21,563 nucleotides of DNA from GCA-003244245 sp964250265 (GTDB lineage Bacteria > Actinomycetota > Actinomycetes > Mycobacteriales > Pseudonocardiaceae). The notes below the pieces were generated by a model. That model had not been told where the DNA came from, did no database searches, and worked only from the letters and a program-made list of their open reading frames with translations. Positions 6,707 to 12,608 of the stretch are shown here, in pieces. A program made the translations under genes and the position numbers. The stretch is taken from NCBI GenBank assembly GCA_964250265.1, contig CAXUFG010000076.1, positions 1-21,563 on the forward strand. The letters are read 5' to 3'. How positions within the stretch are numbered: position 1 is the first letter of the stretch; each line of letters starts with the position of its first letter.

Positions 6707-7684
6707 TCACGGGGTCAGATCGTCGCGGGGGGAGGGCAACCTACCGAGGCCGGTGGGACTGGTGTTTGAGCCGCTGATCACCACGGCGATCCGTTCGCCC
6801 GGGGCGGGGCGGTATGCGCCGGTGAGCAAGGCCGCGATCCCGACCGCCCCGGCAGGCTCGGTTGCTAGCCGAAGAGCGTGCCAGAGCGTGTGTTGGCCGC
6901 GACGGATGGAATGGTCGTCGACCAGAACAACGTCGCTGACATAGGACTGCGTGATGGGGAACACCAGGTCGCCCACACGTCGTGGCGCCAGCGCGTCCGC
7001 GGCGACGCTACCAGTGGGAGCATCGATCGGCTTGCCGCTGGCGCGGGCGTAGGTAAGGGTGGGTGCGCCGTCGGGCTCGACACCGACGATGCGGACCGCG
7101 CCGGCGAAGTAGCCGGCGATTCCCGCGATCAGCCCGCCCCCGCCGACCGGGACCAGCACCGTGTCCAGATCGTTGACCTGCTCGGCGAGTTCCAGTCCGA
7201 GGGTGCCTTGCCCGAGCATGGTCTCCCGCTGGTCGAATGCATGAACGCTCAGTGCTCCCGAACTGGCTGTCCAGCTCTGGGCTGCGGCCAGGGCGTCGGC
7301 GTAATAGTCGCCACCGACGACGAGATCCGCCCCGAGCTGTCTGATCCGCTCGATCTTGGCAGGTGCGGAGACCGTGGGGACGAAGATCTTCGCGGGCACC
7401 GCGAGTCGGTGGGCGGCGTAGGCGACAGCCACCCCGTGGTTGCCTCCGGACGCCGCGACGACTCCCGCGCTTGGCACCTGCCGGAGCAGAAGATTCGCGA
7501 ACGCCCCGCGAGCCTTGAACGATCCCGCGCATTGCAGCTGTTCCAGCTTGAGTGCTAACGCCGGCCCCGGCGTCCCTGGCGGGGAACCGGTCAGATCGCC
7601 CAGATCGACGTGTACAACCGGCGTGCGTCGCAGATAGGGCTTGATCGTGTCGTAGGCGTGCCGAATCTCGTGGCAGGTGATCAC
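6707..7684 (-). CDS. PLP-dependent serine/threonine dehydratase-like enzyme
   Basis: The predicted protein is 325 aa. It is a fold-type II pyridoxal-phosphate enzyme, with the PLP-binding lysine in CAGSFKARGA (K57), the SGGNHG loop (79-84), the phosphate-binding GGGGLIAG loop (181-188) and a C-terminal SGSNTSP serine region. The length fits catabolic threonine ammonia-lyases and serine racemase-like enzymes without the regulatory ACT domain found in biosynthetic IlvA. Likely chemistry is deamination of L-threonine or L-serine to the 2-oxo acid and ammonia; hydroxyaspartate ammonia-lyase or racemase activity cannot be excluded. The start is GTG 7684, with AGGG eight bases upstream. It follows the GNAT gene on the same strand with a 40-bp gap, so both probably share a transcript, and it converges on uvrA with a 42-bp gap. 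Confidence 0.85.
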   Translation of the reverse strand: MITCHEIRHAYDTIKPYLRRTPVVHVDLGDLTGSPPGTPGPALALKLEQLQCAGSFKARGAFANLLLRQVPSAGVVAASGGNHGVAVAYAAHRLAVPAKIFVPTVSAPAKIERIRQLGADLVVGGDYYADALAAAQSWTASSGALSVHAFDQRETMLGQGTLGLELAEQVNDLDTVLVPVGGGGLIAGIAGYFAGAVRIVGVEPDGAPTLTYARASGKPIDAPTGSVAADALAPRRVGDLVFPITQSYVSDVVLVDDHSIRRGQHTLWHALRLATEPAGAVGIAALLTGAYRPAPGERIAVVISGSNTSPTGLGRLPSPRDDLTP

Positions 7685-7724
7685 TCATACGCCCTGTCGG
7701 CGGCCCTCGGTAGCGAGCACCACA

Positions 7725-8291
7725 TCACTGTCCGCGCACCGTCTCGGCACTCCCGTTCACAGGTACGCGGGAGGTGCTCGGAAGGGCAGTGGGGGATCGT
7801 AGATCAAGCTCGTAGACCTGACCGACCAGGTCGGCCCCGAAGCTGTGGTGGCGCTCCTGATCTACCAGGGTGAAACCGGCGGCGAGATAGATCCTGCGGG
7901 CGGCCACCAGCGGGTGATTGGTCCACAGCCGCATTCGCTGGTAGCCCGCGGCCCGCGCGAAGTCGACGCACTGCGCTGTGAGCCGGGCACCGAGGTGGTG
8001 TCCGCGGGCGTCGGGATGCACAAGCAGGATGCGCAACTGCGCGGTCTGCGCATCTGCGGCCACGCAGAACACGCAGCCGACCCGCTGGCCGTCGAGCTCG
8101 GCGATCCACGCCGCTTCCCGAACCGGATCGTGGTCACCGGCGTAATCGGCGACGATCCGGGCGACCAGCGCCTCGAAGCGGGTGTCCCAGCCGAACTCCC
8201 GTGCATAGACCTCAGCGTGTGCCAGCACTACCCAGCCCAAGTCCCCGGGCCGCTCCAACGGCCGGATCACCCCGTCTCTCGCCGTCGGCAT
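7725..8291 (-). CDS. GNAT-family N-acetyltransferase
   Basis: The predicted protein is 188 aa. ATG 8291 has a strong ribosome binding site, GGGAGG (complement of 8297-8302), six bases upstream. The fold is seen in strand AAWIAELDGQRVGCVF, then motif A with LRILLVHPDARGHHLGARL (about 86-104). This gives the R-x-x-x-L-G-A acetyl-CoA pyrophosphate loop. The MRLWTNHPLVAARRIYLAAGF helix-strand pair and the final SFGADLVGQVYELDL strand follow. This version, with 'WTN' and 'YEL', resembles the acetyltransferase half of MarR-GNAT fusions, but the MarR part is absent. It transfers an acetyl group to an unknown amine. It is divergent from a TetR gene across a palindrome and is the likely target of that repressor. 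Confidence 0.85.
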   Translation of the reverse strand: MPTARDGVIRPLERPGDLGWVVLAHAEVYAREFGWDTRFEALVARIVADYAGDHDPVREAAWIAELDGQRVGCVFCVAADAQTAQLRILLVHPDARGHHLGARLTAQCVDFARAAGYQRMRLWTNHPLVAARRIYLAAGFTLVDQERHHSFGADLVGQVYELDLRSPTALPSTSRVPVNGSAETVRGQ

Positions 8292-8304
8292 ATCTACCTC
8301 CCAT

Positions 8305-8328
8305 CTACTGACACGGCTGTTTCAGTAG
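8305..8328. promoter_or_regulatory. 24-bp palindrome, probable TetR operator between GNAT and tetR genes
   Basis: CTACTGACACGG and CTGTTTCAGTAG are inverted copies matching at 10 of 12 positions, with perfect 7-bp ends (CTACTGA at 8305-8311, TCAGTAG at 8322-8328). It is the centre of the 49-bp gap between the two divergent genes, 12 bp before the TetR ATG. It overlaps any promoter for either gene, as expected for a self-repressing TetR switch. Confidence 0.7.
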
Positions 8329-8340
8329 CAGACTAGCGCC

Positions 8341-8904
8341 ATGCCGCCACCTGCCCAAGCCCCCTCGACCAGGCAGGTCGAACTGCTCGAAGCGGCCTAC
8401 CGCTATGTGCTCGTGCACGGCCTGGCTGAGCTGTCACTGCGCCCGCTGGCAGCGGCGATCCGATCCAGCCCGCGGGTCCTGCTCTTCCTCTTCGGCACCA
8501 AGGAGCGCCTGGTCCGAGCCCTGCTGGCTCGCGCACGGGCCGACGAACTGTCCGCCCTCGAGCGCATCGCAGGCAACCGCGCCGGCCTCCGCGCCACCGG
8601 CGAAGCCCTCTGGAGCTGGCTGTCCGCCCCCGACCATCGCGGCCTGCTCAACCTGTGGCTCGAGACCTACGCGCGCTCGCTGGTCGACCCCCGTGGGCCC
8701 TGGGCCGGATTCGCAGCCCAAACCGTGACCGACTGGCTCGTTGTCTTCAACGACCCCGCTCAGACAACCGATCAGGAGCAGGGTGATCGCACGCTGCTCC
8801 TTGCGGTCCTGCGTGGCGCACTTCTCGACCTTCTCGCCACGGGCGACCTCGACCGCACGACTACCGCAGTGCAGCGCTACCTCAAAACCCTAGAGCCGGG
8901 TTAG
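8341..8904 (+). CDS. TetR-family transcriptional regulator
   Basis: The predicted protein is 187 aa, the normal size for the family. The N-terminal DNA-binding domain shows TRQVELLEAAYRYVLVHGLA, then LSLRPLAAAIRSSPRVLLFLFGTKERLV, which is the helix-turn-helix with the usual 'Y/F-x-F-x-K/T-KE-L' continuation (here LFLFGTKERLV). The rest is a helical ligand and dimer domain with WLSAPDHRGLLNLWLETYARSL and a long C-terminal helix. The ligand is not predictable. There is no ribosome binding site before ATG 8341, so the message may be leaderless or start very close to the ATG. It probably represses itself and the divergent GNAT-dehydratase pair through the palindrome at 8305-8328. Confidence 0.88.
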   Translation: MPPPAQAPSTRQVELLEAAYRYVLVHGLAELSLRPLAAAIRSSPRVLLFLFGTKERLVRALLARARADELSALERIAGNRAGLRATGEALWSWLSAPDHRGLLNLWLETYARSLVDPRGPWAGFAAQTVTDWLVVFNDPAQTTDQEQGDRTLLLAVLRGALLDLLATGDLDRTTTAVQRYLKTLEPG

Positions 8905-8969
8905 CGGACGCGTCGGTACCGATCGCAGGCAATACGATGCCAGACCTGCTAATCTATACCGCGCGACCA

Positions 8970-8989
8970 GCTTTCGCTCCGGCGGAAGC
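8970..8989 (+). terminator. Hairpin after the TetR gene (terminator or leader element)
   Basis: GCTTTCGC and GCGGAAGC form an 8-bp stem (one G-U pair) with a TCCG loop, 66 bp after the TetR stop. It may end tetR transcription or be the first element of the infC leader. There is no T-run. Confidence 0.35.
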
Positions 8990-9120
8990 GGCAAGTGGAG
9001 CCCGCTCCCACCCGAACCGCTGCGAGGCGGCCGGGTCCGGTCCCGGAATCTTTAGCCGGATTCCGGCGTTACGTCGTGTGTTGACGAGACCACACGCGGC
9101 GTCGATCGGTCGGATCTGCG

Positions 9121-9151
9121 GGCCCCGCACGCCAGGACTGGGTGCGGGGCC
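9121..9151 (+). promoter_or_regulatory. Strong composite hairpin in the infC leader (possible attenuator)
   Basis: A perfect 10-bp GC-rich stem (9121-9130 with 9142-9151) is continued past a single unpaired G by CCAG (9132-9135) and CTGG (9138-9141) around a GA turn. Both parts stack into one 14-bp helix. There is no T-run, so it is either a non-canonical terminator/attenuator or a protein-binding leader structure. Confidence 0.5.
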
Positions 9152-9250
9152 GCGTTGCGTCCGGGTGCCTCCTGGGCACGGATGTCGGGAGGCGGAGCCG
9201 TCGAAAGGCGGAGCCCCACACGCCCGGTTGCGCCGCCGCGTAGGACGACT

Positions 9251-9257
9251 GAGGAGG
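9251..9257 (+). promoter_or_regulatory. Ribosome binding site deciding the ATC start of infC
   Basis: GAGGAGG is a near-perfect anti-16S match four bases before ATC 9262. An in-frame TGA at 9250-9252 lies just before it, so initiation must be downstream. Confidence 0.8.
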
Positions 9258-9261
9258 CCAC

Positions 9262-9840
9262 ATCACCGTCGATACACGTATTAACGAACGCATCCGCGTT
9301 CCCGAGGTCAGGCTAGTTGGTCCGAATGGCGAGCAGGTCGGCATCGTCCGCATCGAGGACGCGCTGCGACTAGCTCAAGAAGCGGATCTCGACCTCGTCG
9401 AGGTTGCGGCGCAGGCCCGCCCACCGGTCTGCAAGCTCATGGACTTCGGCAAGTTCAAGTACGAGACCGCGCAGAAGGCCCGTGAGTCCCGCCGTAACCA
9501 GCAGATGACGGTCATCAAGGAGCAGAAGCTTCGCCCCAAGATCGACGCCCACGACTACGAGACGAAAAAGCGTCACGTTGTCCGGTTCCTCGACGCGGGG
9601 CACAAGGTGAAGGTCACCATCATGTTCCGGGGGCGCGAGCAGTCCCGGCCGGAATTGGGATTCCGGCTCCTACAGCGGCTATCCGAGGATGTCGCTGAGC
9701 TCGGCTTTGTAGAGACTTCCGCCAAGCAAGACGGCCGGAACATGACGATGGTGCTGGCTCCGCATCGCAATAAGCCACGGGGGGTCAAAGCCGAGCGGGC
9801 GGCGGCCGAGCCGGCGCATTCGGCTGACCCGGCAGACTAA
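9262..9840 (+). CDS. infC: Translation initiation factor IF-3, starting on ATC
   Basis: IF-3 binds the 30S subunit, keeps it apart from 50S and checks start-codon and initiator-tRNA pairing. The predicted length is 192 aa. The N-terminal domain begins (f)MTVDTRINERIRVPEVRLVG and the linker reads VCKLMDFGKFKYE. The C-terminal domain shows EQKLRPKIDAHDYETKKRHV and KVTIMFRGREQSRPELG. No ATG, GTG or TTG exists in frame between the TGA at 9250 and ATG 9439, and starting at 9439 would delete the whole conserved N-terminal domain. ATC 9262, four bases after GAGGAGG, is therefore the start. IF-3 genes commonly use such rare codons, so that low IF-3 raises its own translation. A 25-residue Ala/Glu-rich tail ends the protein. 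It is first in the operon with rpmI and rplT. Confidence 0.96.
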   Translation: MTVDTRINERIRVPEVRLVGPNGEQVGIVRIEDALRLAQEADLDLVEVAAQARPPVCKLMDFGKFKYETAQKARESRRNQQMTVIKEQKLRPKIDAHDYETKKRHVVRFLDAGHKVKVTIMFRGREQSRPELGFRLLQRLSEDVAELGFVETSAKQDGRNMTMVLAPHRNKPRGVKAERAAAEPAHSADPAD

Positions 9841-9921
9841 CCCTTCCCGCGCAGCATTCGGTGGCCCGCAGGGTCACCGTATTCACAGCCGCCCCATCCA
9901 GGTGGCAGGACGAGGACGGAC

Positions 9922-10116
9922 ATGCCGAAGAACAAGACCCACAGTGGCACCGCGAAGCGCGTGAAGCTCTCCGCTACCGGCAAGTTGCTGCGGCAGCGGG
10001 CTGGCAAGCGCCACCTGCTGGAGAAGAAGTCCTCCAGGGTCACCCGCCGGCTGGACGGGGTCGTCGAGGTGGCCTCGCCGGACGCCGCGCGGATCCGCAA
10101 GCTGCTCGGTCGCTGA
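9922..10116 (+). CDS. rpmI: 50S ribosomal protein L35
   Basis: The predicted protein is 64 aa, the standard length. MPKNKTHSGTAKRVKLSATGK is the L35 signature start, and RAGKRHLLEKKSS continues the basic RNA-binding core. L35 is a small, highly basic protein of the large subunit. ATG 9922 follows a GAGGACGGA stretch. It sits 81 bp after infC and 72 bp before rplT, the conserved order of this operon; the spacer to rplT contains a small GCCCG/CGGGC hairpin (10141-10154). Confidence 0.97.
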   Translation: MPKNKTHSGTAKRVKLSATGKLLRQRAGKRHLLEKKSSRVTRRLDGVVEVASPDAARIRKLLGR

Positions 10117-10188
10117 CCGGCCCCGCACCGGAGACCTCGAGCCCGACCCCGGGCGATCATCCGCCCCCGAGATCGACAGGACAAACCA

Positions 10189-10593
10189 GTGGCACGCGTC
10201 AAGCGAGCGGTCAACGCCCAGAAGAAGCGCCGGAGCACCCTGGAAGCTGCCAGCGGCTACCGTGGCCAGCGTTCCCGGCTCTACCGCAAGGCCAAGGAAC
10301 AGATTCTCCACTCCCTGCAGTACGCCTACCGCGACCGGCGGGCACGCAAGGGTGATTTCCGGCAACTCTGGATCACCCGGATCAACGCCGCCGCCCGACA
10401 GAACGGGATGACCTACAATCGCCTCGTCCAGGGCCTGCGCCTTGCCGAAATCGAGGTGGACCGTAAGAACCTCGCCGAGCTTGCCGTCTCCGATCCTGCC
10501 GCCTTCACCGCGCTGGTGGAGATTGCCAGAACCAACCTGCCGGCCAGTCGTGGGGCCAGCGCCCGGGCGGCCCGGGACGGTGACGCCGCCTAA
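10189..10593 (+). CDS. rplT: 50S ribosomal protein L20
   Basis: The predicted protein is 134 aa, slightly long for the family because of an Ala/Arg-rich tail after residue 118. The start GTG 10189 (AGGA seven bases upstream) gives MARVKRAVNAQKKRRSTLEAA, the L20 opening. GYRGQRSRLYRKAKEQ, the extended 23S-binding arm, and then ARKGDFRQLWITRINAAARQNGM follow, the latter diagnostic. L20 binds 23S rRNA early in 50S assembly and in many bacteria also represses its own operon by binding the leader mRNA. Such feedback here is plausible given the structured leader but not shown. Confidence 0.97.
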   Translation: MARVKRAVNAQKKRRSTLEAASGYRGQRSRLYRKAKEQILHSLQYAYRDRRARKGDFRQLWITRINAAARQNGMTYNRLVQGLRLAEIEVDRKNLAELAVSDPAAFTALVEIARTNLPASRGASARAARDGDAA

Positions 10594-10615
10594 GCGCTGC
10601 GGCCGGCCCCGAATC

Positions 10616-11449
10616 TTGAACCCCTTGACCCAGGCGGGCCCTCCGTTCACCGAACGGACCCCGAGGGTCGTGGCTGCCCGTGGCCTGCTTAGGCGCCGGA
10701 ACCGGGACAGTGACGGGCGGTTCCTGGTCGAGGGCGCTCAAGCCGTGCGCGAGGCCGTCAGATACGGGTCGGTGCTGGAGCTGTTCGTCACCGAGCGGGC
10801 TGTGCATCGGCACCCTGATTTGATCGAGATCTCCGGCGTTCGGGTGTCTTTGATCACCGAGAGGGCCGCCGAGCGGTTGTCCGAGACGGCCACCCCGCAA
10901 GGCATCGTGGCGGTCTGCGCCGCGCTCGGGCGGCCAGCGGCCGACGTGCTGCACAACACGCGGCTGGCCGCGGTGCTGGTGGGGGTCTCCGATCCGGGCA
11001 ATGCCGGCACGGTCATCCGGGTCGCGGACGCTGCTGGAGCACGGGCGGTGGTCTTCGCCGGGGACACAGTCGATCCTCATAACGGTAAATGCGTCCGGTC
11101 TTCGACCGGGAGCGTCTTTCACCTCGCGCTCGGTGTGGAGCCTGATCCGCAGCGGGCCCTCGCAGCCTGCCGGCAGGCCGGGCTGCAGGTGCTGGCCGCC
11201 GACGCGGGCACCGGCCGCGACCTCGACGACACGATCGACGCCGGGACTTTGGCGGCGCCGACCGCGTGGGTGTTCGGCAATGAGGCCCACGGGTTGAATC
11301 CCGAGTTGCTCGCGGCCGCTGACCACACCGTCGCCATTCCTCTGCACGGGTGCGCGGAAAGCCTCAACCTGGCTGCCGCCGCAGCGGTCTGCTTATACGC
11401 GAGCGCGCGAGCGCACCGTCGGCGGTCTGCTCCCGGACCGATCACCTAG
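10616..11449 (+). CDS. SpoU/TrmH-family RNA 2'-O-methyltransferase
   Basis: About 277 aa if translation starts at TTG 10616; TTG 10625 is an alternative and no strong ribosome binding site decides. Starting at GTG 10670 would cut the conserved FTERTPRVVAARGLLRR lead-in. The N-terminal substrate-binding domain includes RFLVEGAQAVREAVRYGSV. The SPOUT catalytic domain shows all three motifs: LVGVSDPGNAGTVIRVADAAGA (motif 1, with N and R of the active site), WVFGNEAHGL (motif 2) and IPLHGCAESLNLAAAAAVCLY (motif 3, with the knot). It uses S-adenosylmethionine to methylate a ribose 2'-OH in 23S rRNA or tRNA. The equivalent position in mycobacteria is occupied by tsnR, so a 23S target is likely, but this is inferred. 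Upstream gap to rplT is about 20 bp, so the gene is probably co-transcribed. Confidence 0.9.
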   Translation: MNPLTQAGPPFTERTPRVVAARGLLRRRNRDSDGRFLVEGAQAVREAVRYGSVLELFVTERAVHRHPDLIEISGVRVSLITERAAERLSETATPQGIVAVCAALGRPAADVLHNTRLAAVLVGVSDPGNAGTVIRVADAAGARAVVFAGDTVDPHNGKCVRSSTGSVFHLALGVEPDPQRALAACRQAGLQVLAADAGTGRDLDDTIDAGTLAAPTAWVFGNEAHGLNPELLAAADHTVAIPLHGCAESLNLAAAAAVCLYASARAHRRRSAPGPIT

Positions 11450-11536
11450 GATCTGTCCCACAACTGACCCATACCGGCCCGGCAGATCGGCCTCAAACAC
11501 TGCGAGATTGCCGCAGGCCCAGGAGTTTGGCGTGCT

Positions 11537-12604
11537 ATGTCTGGAACCAACGAAGTTTACGATCCCAAGCAGGTCGCGGCGCTCGCTCCTGAAGCGCTGG
11601 TGCAGGCTGTCGAGGACGCCGAGAAGGCCTTCGCGCGCGCTGCCGACCTCGACGAATTGGCCGCGGCCAAACCCGCCCATCTCGGCGACCGATCACCGCT
11701 GCTCAGCGCCCGACGCGAGATCGGTGCCCTCCCGCCCAAGGCCCGCGCCGAGGCAGGCAAGCGGCTCAACTCCAGCCGTACGGCGGTGCAGACCGCCTTC
11801 GATCAGCGTCGTGCCGAGCTGCAGGCCCAGCGGGACTCCAGCACGCTGCGTGCTGAAGTCGTCGATGTGACATTGCCGTGGGATCGCGTGCCCAAGGGCG
11901 CCCGGCACCCGATCAGCGCGCTCTGCGAACGCATCGCGGACGTGTTCGTCGCCATGGGCTACGAAGTGGCCGAAGGCCCGGAACTCGAGGCCGAGTGGTT
12001 CAACTTCGACGCGCTCAACTTCCCCAAGGACCACCCGGCCCGCACCATGCAGGACAGCTTCTATGTCGCCCCCGAGGGCTCCGGCATGGTCCTGCGCACC
12101 CACACCTCCCCGGTACAGGTGCGGGCCCTACTGGAGCGGGAACTGCCGGTGTACGTGGTGTGCCCGGGCCGGACGTTCCGCACCGACGCGCTGGATGCCA
12201 CCCACACCCCGGTCTTCCACCAGATCGAAGGCCTTGCAGTGGACCAGGGCATCACCATGGCGCATCTCAAAGGCACCCTGGACGCCTTCGCCCGCGCGAT
12301 GTTCGGCGAGACCTCCCGGACCCGGCTACGGCCCTCGTACTTCCCCTTCACCGAGCCTTCCGCCGAGGTGGATGTGTGGTTCCCCGAGCGCAAGGGGGGA
12401 GCAGGCTGGGTCGAGTGGGGCGGCTGCGGCATGGTCAATCCCCACGTGCTGCGCGCCTGCGGGGTCGACACCGCGGTCTATTCCGGCTTCGCCTTCGGTA
12501 TGGGCATCGAGCGCACCTTGCAGTTCCGAAACGGCATCACCGACATGCGCGACATGGTCGAGGGCGATGTCCGGTTCACCCGCGCTTTCGGAATGGAGGC
12601 CTGA
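11537..12604 (+). CDS. pheS: Phenylalanine-tRNA ligase alpha subunit
   Basis: The predicted protein is 355 aa. It is the catalytic subunit of the (alpha-beta)2 enzyme that charges tRNA-Phe. The N-terminal coiled-coil arm (about residues 1-100) holds AHLGDRSPLLSARREIGALP. The class II core follows: HPISALCERIADVFVAMGYE (motif 1 region), FYVAPEGSGMVLRTHTSPVQ, GRTFRTDALDATHTPVFHQIEGL (motif 2), WVEWGGCGMVNPHVL, and GFAFGMGIERTLQ (motif 3). ATG 11537 is the only in-frame start that fits; AGGAG (11521-11525) is 11 bases away, a rather long spacing. It ends four bases before the pheT ATG, so the two are translationally linked. Confidence 0.97.
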   Translation: MSGTNEVYDPKQVAALAPEALVQAVEDAEKAFARAADLDELAAAKPAHLGDRSPLLSARREIGALPPKARAEAGKRLNSSRTAVQTAFDQRRAELQAQRDSSTLRAEVVDVTLPWDRVPKGARHPISALCERIADVFVAMGYEVAEGPELEAEWFNFDALNFPKDHPARTMQDSFYVAPEGSGMVLRTHTSPVQVRALLERELPVYVVCPGRTFRTDALDATHTPVFHQIEGLAVDQGITMAHLKGTLDAFARAMFGETSRTRLRPSYFPFTEPSAEVDVWFPERKGGAGWVEWGGCGMVNPHVLRACGVDTAVYSGFAFGMGIERTLQFRNGITDMRDMVEGDVRFTRAFGMEA

Positions 12605-12608
12605 ACCG

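Larger units (their letters stand above)
8905..9261 (+). promoter_or_regulatory. Long structured leader of the infC-rpmI-rplT operon
   Basis: This 357-bp stretch carries no convincing gene. It holds a possible -10 (TAATCT, 8950-8955) with no good -35. Four hairpins follow: GCTTTCGC/GCGGAAGC (8970-8977, 8982-8989), CGTGTG/CACACG (9075-9080, 9091-9096), the strong stem at 9121-9151, and GCCTCC/GGAGGC (9167-9172, 9188-9193). Two GGCGGAGCC direct repeats (9191-9199, 9207-9215) and the GAGGAGG ribosome binding site (9251-9257) complete it. Long structured leaders before infC-rpmI-rplT are known control sites in several bacterial groups, through L20 or IF3 feedback or attenuation; the exact class here is not identified. 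Confidence 0.6.

Noticed and set aside
8937..9284. 115-codon frame in the infC leader
   Set aside because: Low-complexity Arg/Pro/Gly composition, runs through the hairpins and overlaps infC; no ribosome binding site. The region reads as leader RNA.
9439..9441. infC start at ATG 9439
   Set aside because: Would delete the conserved N-terminal domain; the translated sequence from ATC 9262 matches IF-3 throughout.
10442..10615. Methyltransferase frame extending back into rplT
   Set aside because: The frame is open, but the first part overlaps rplT in another frame; the family N-terminus begins near 10616-10640.
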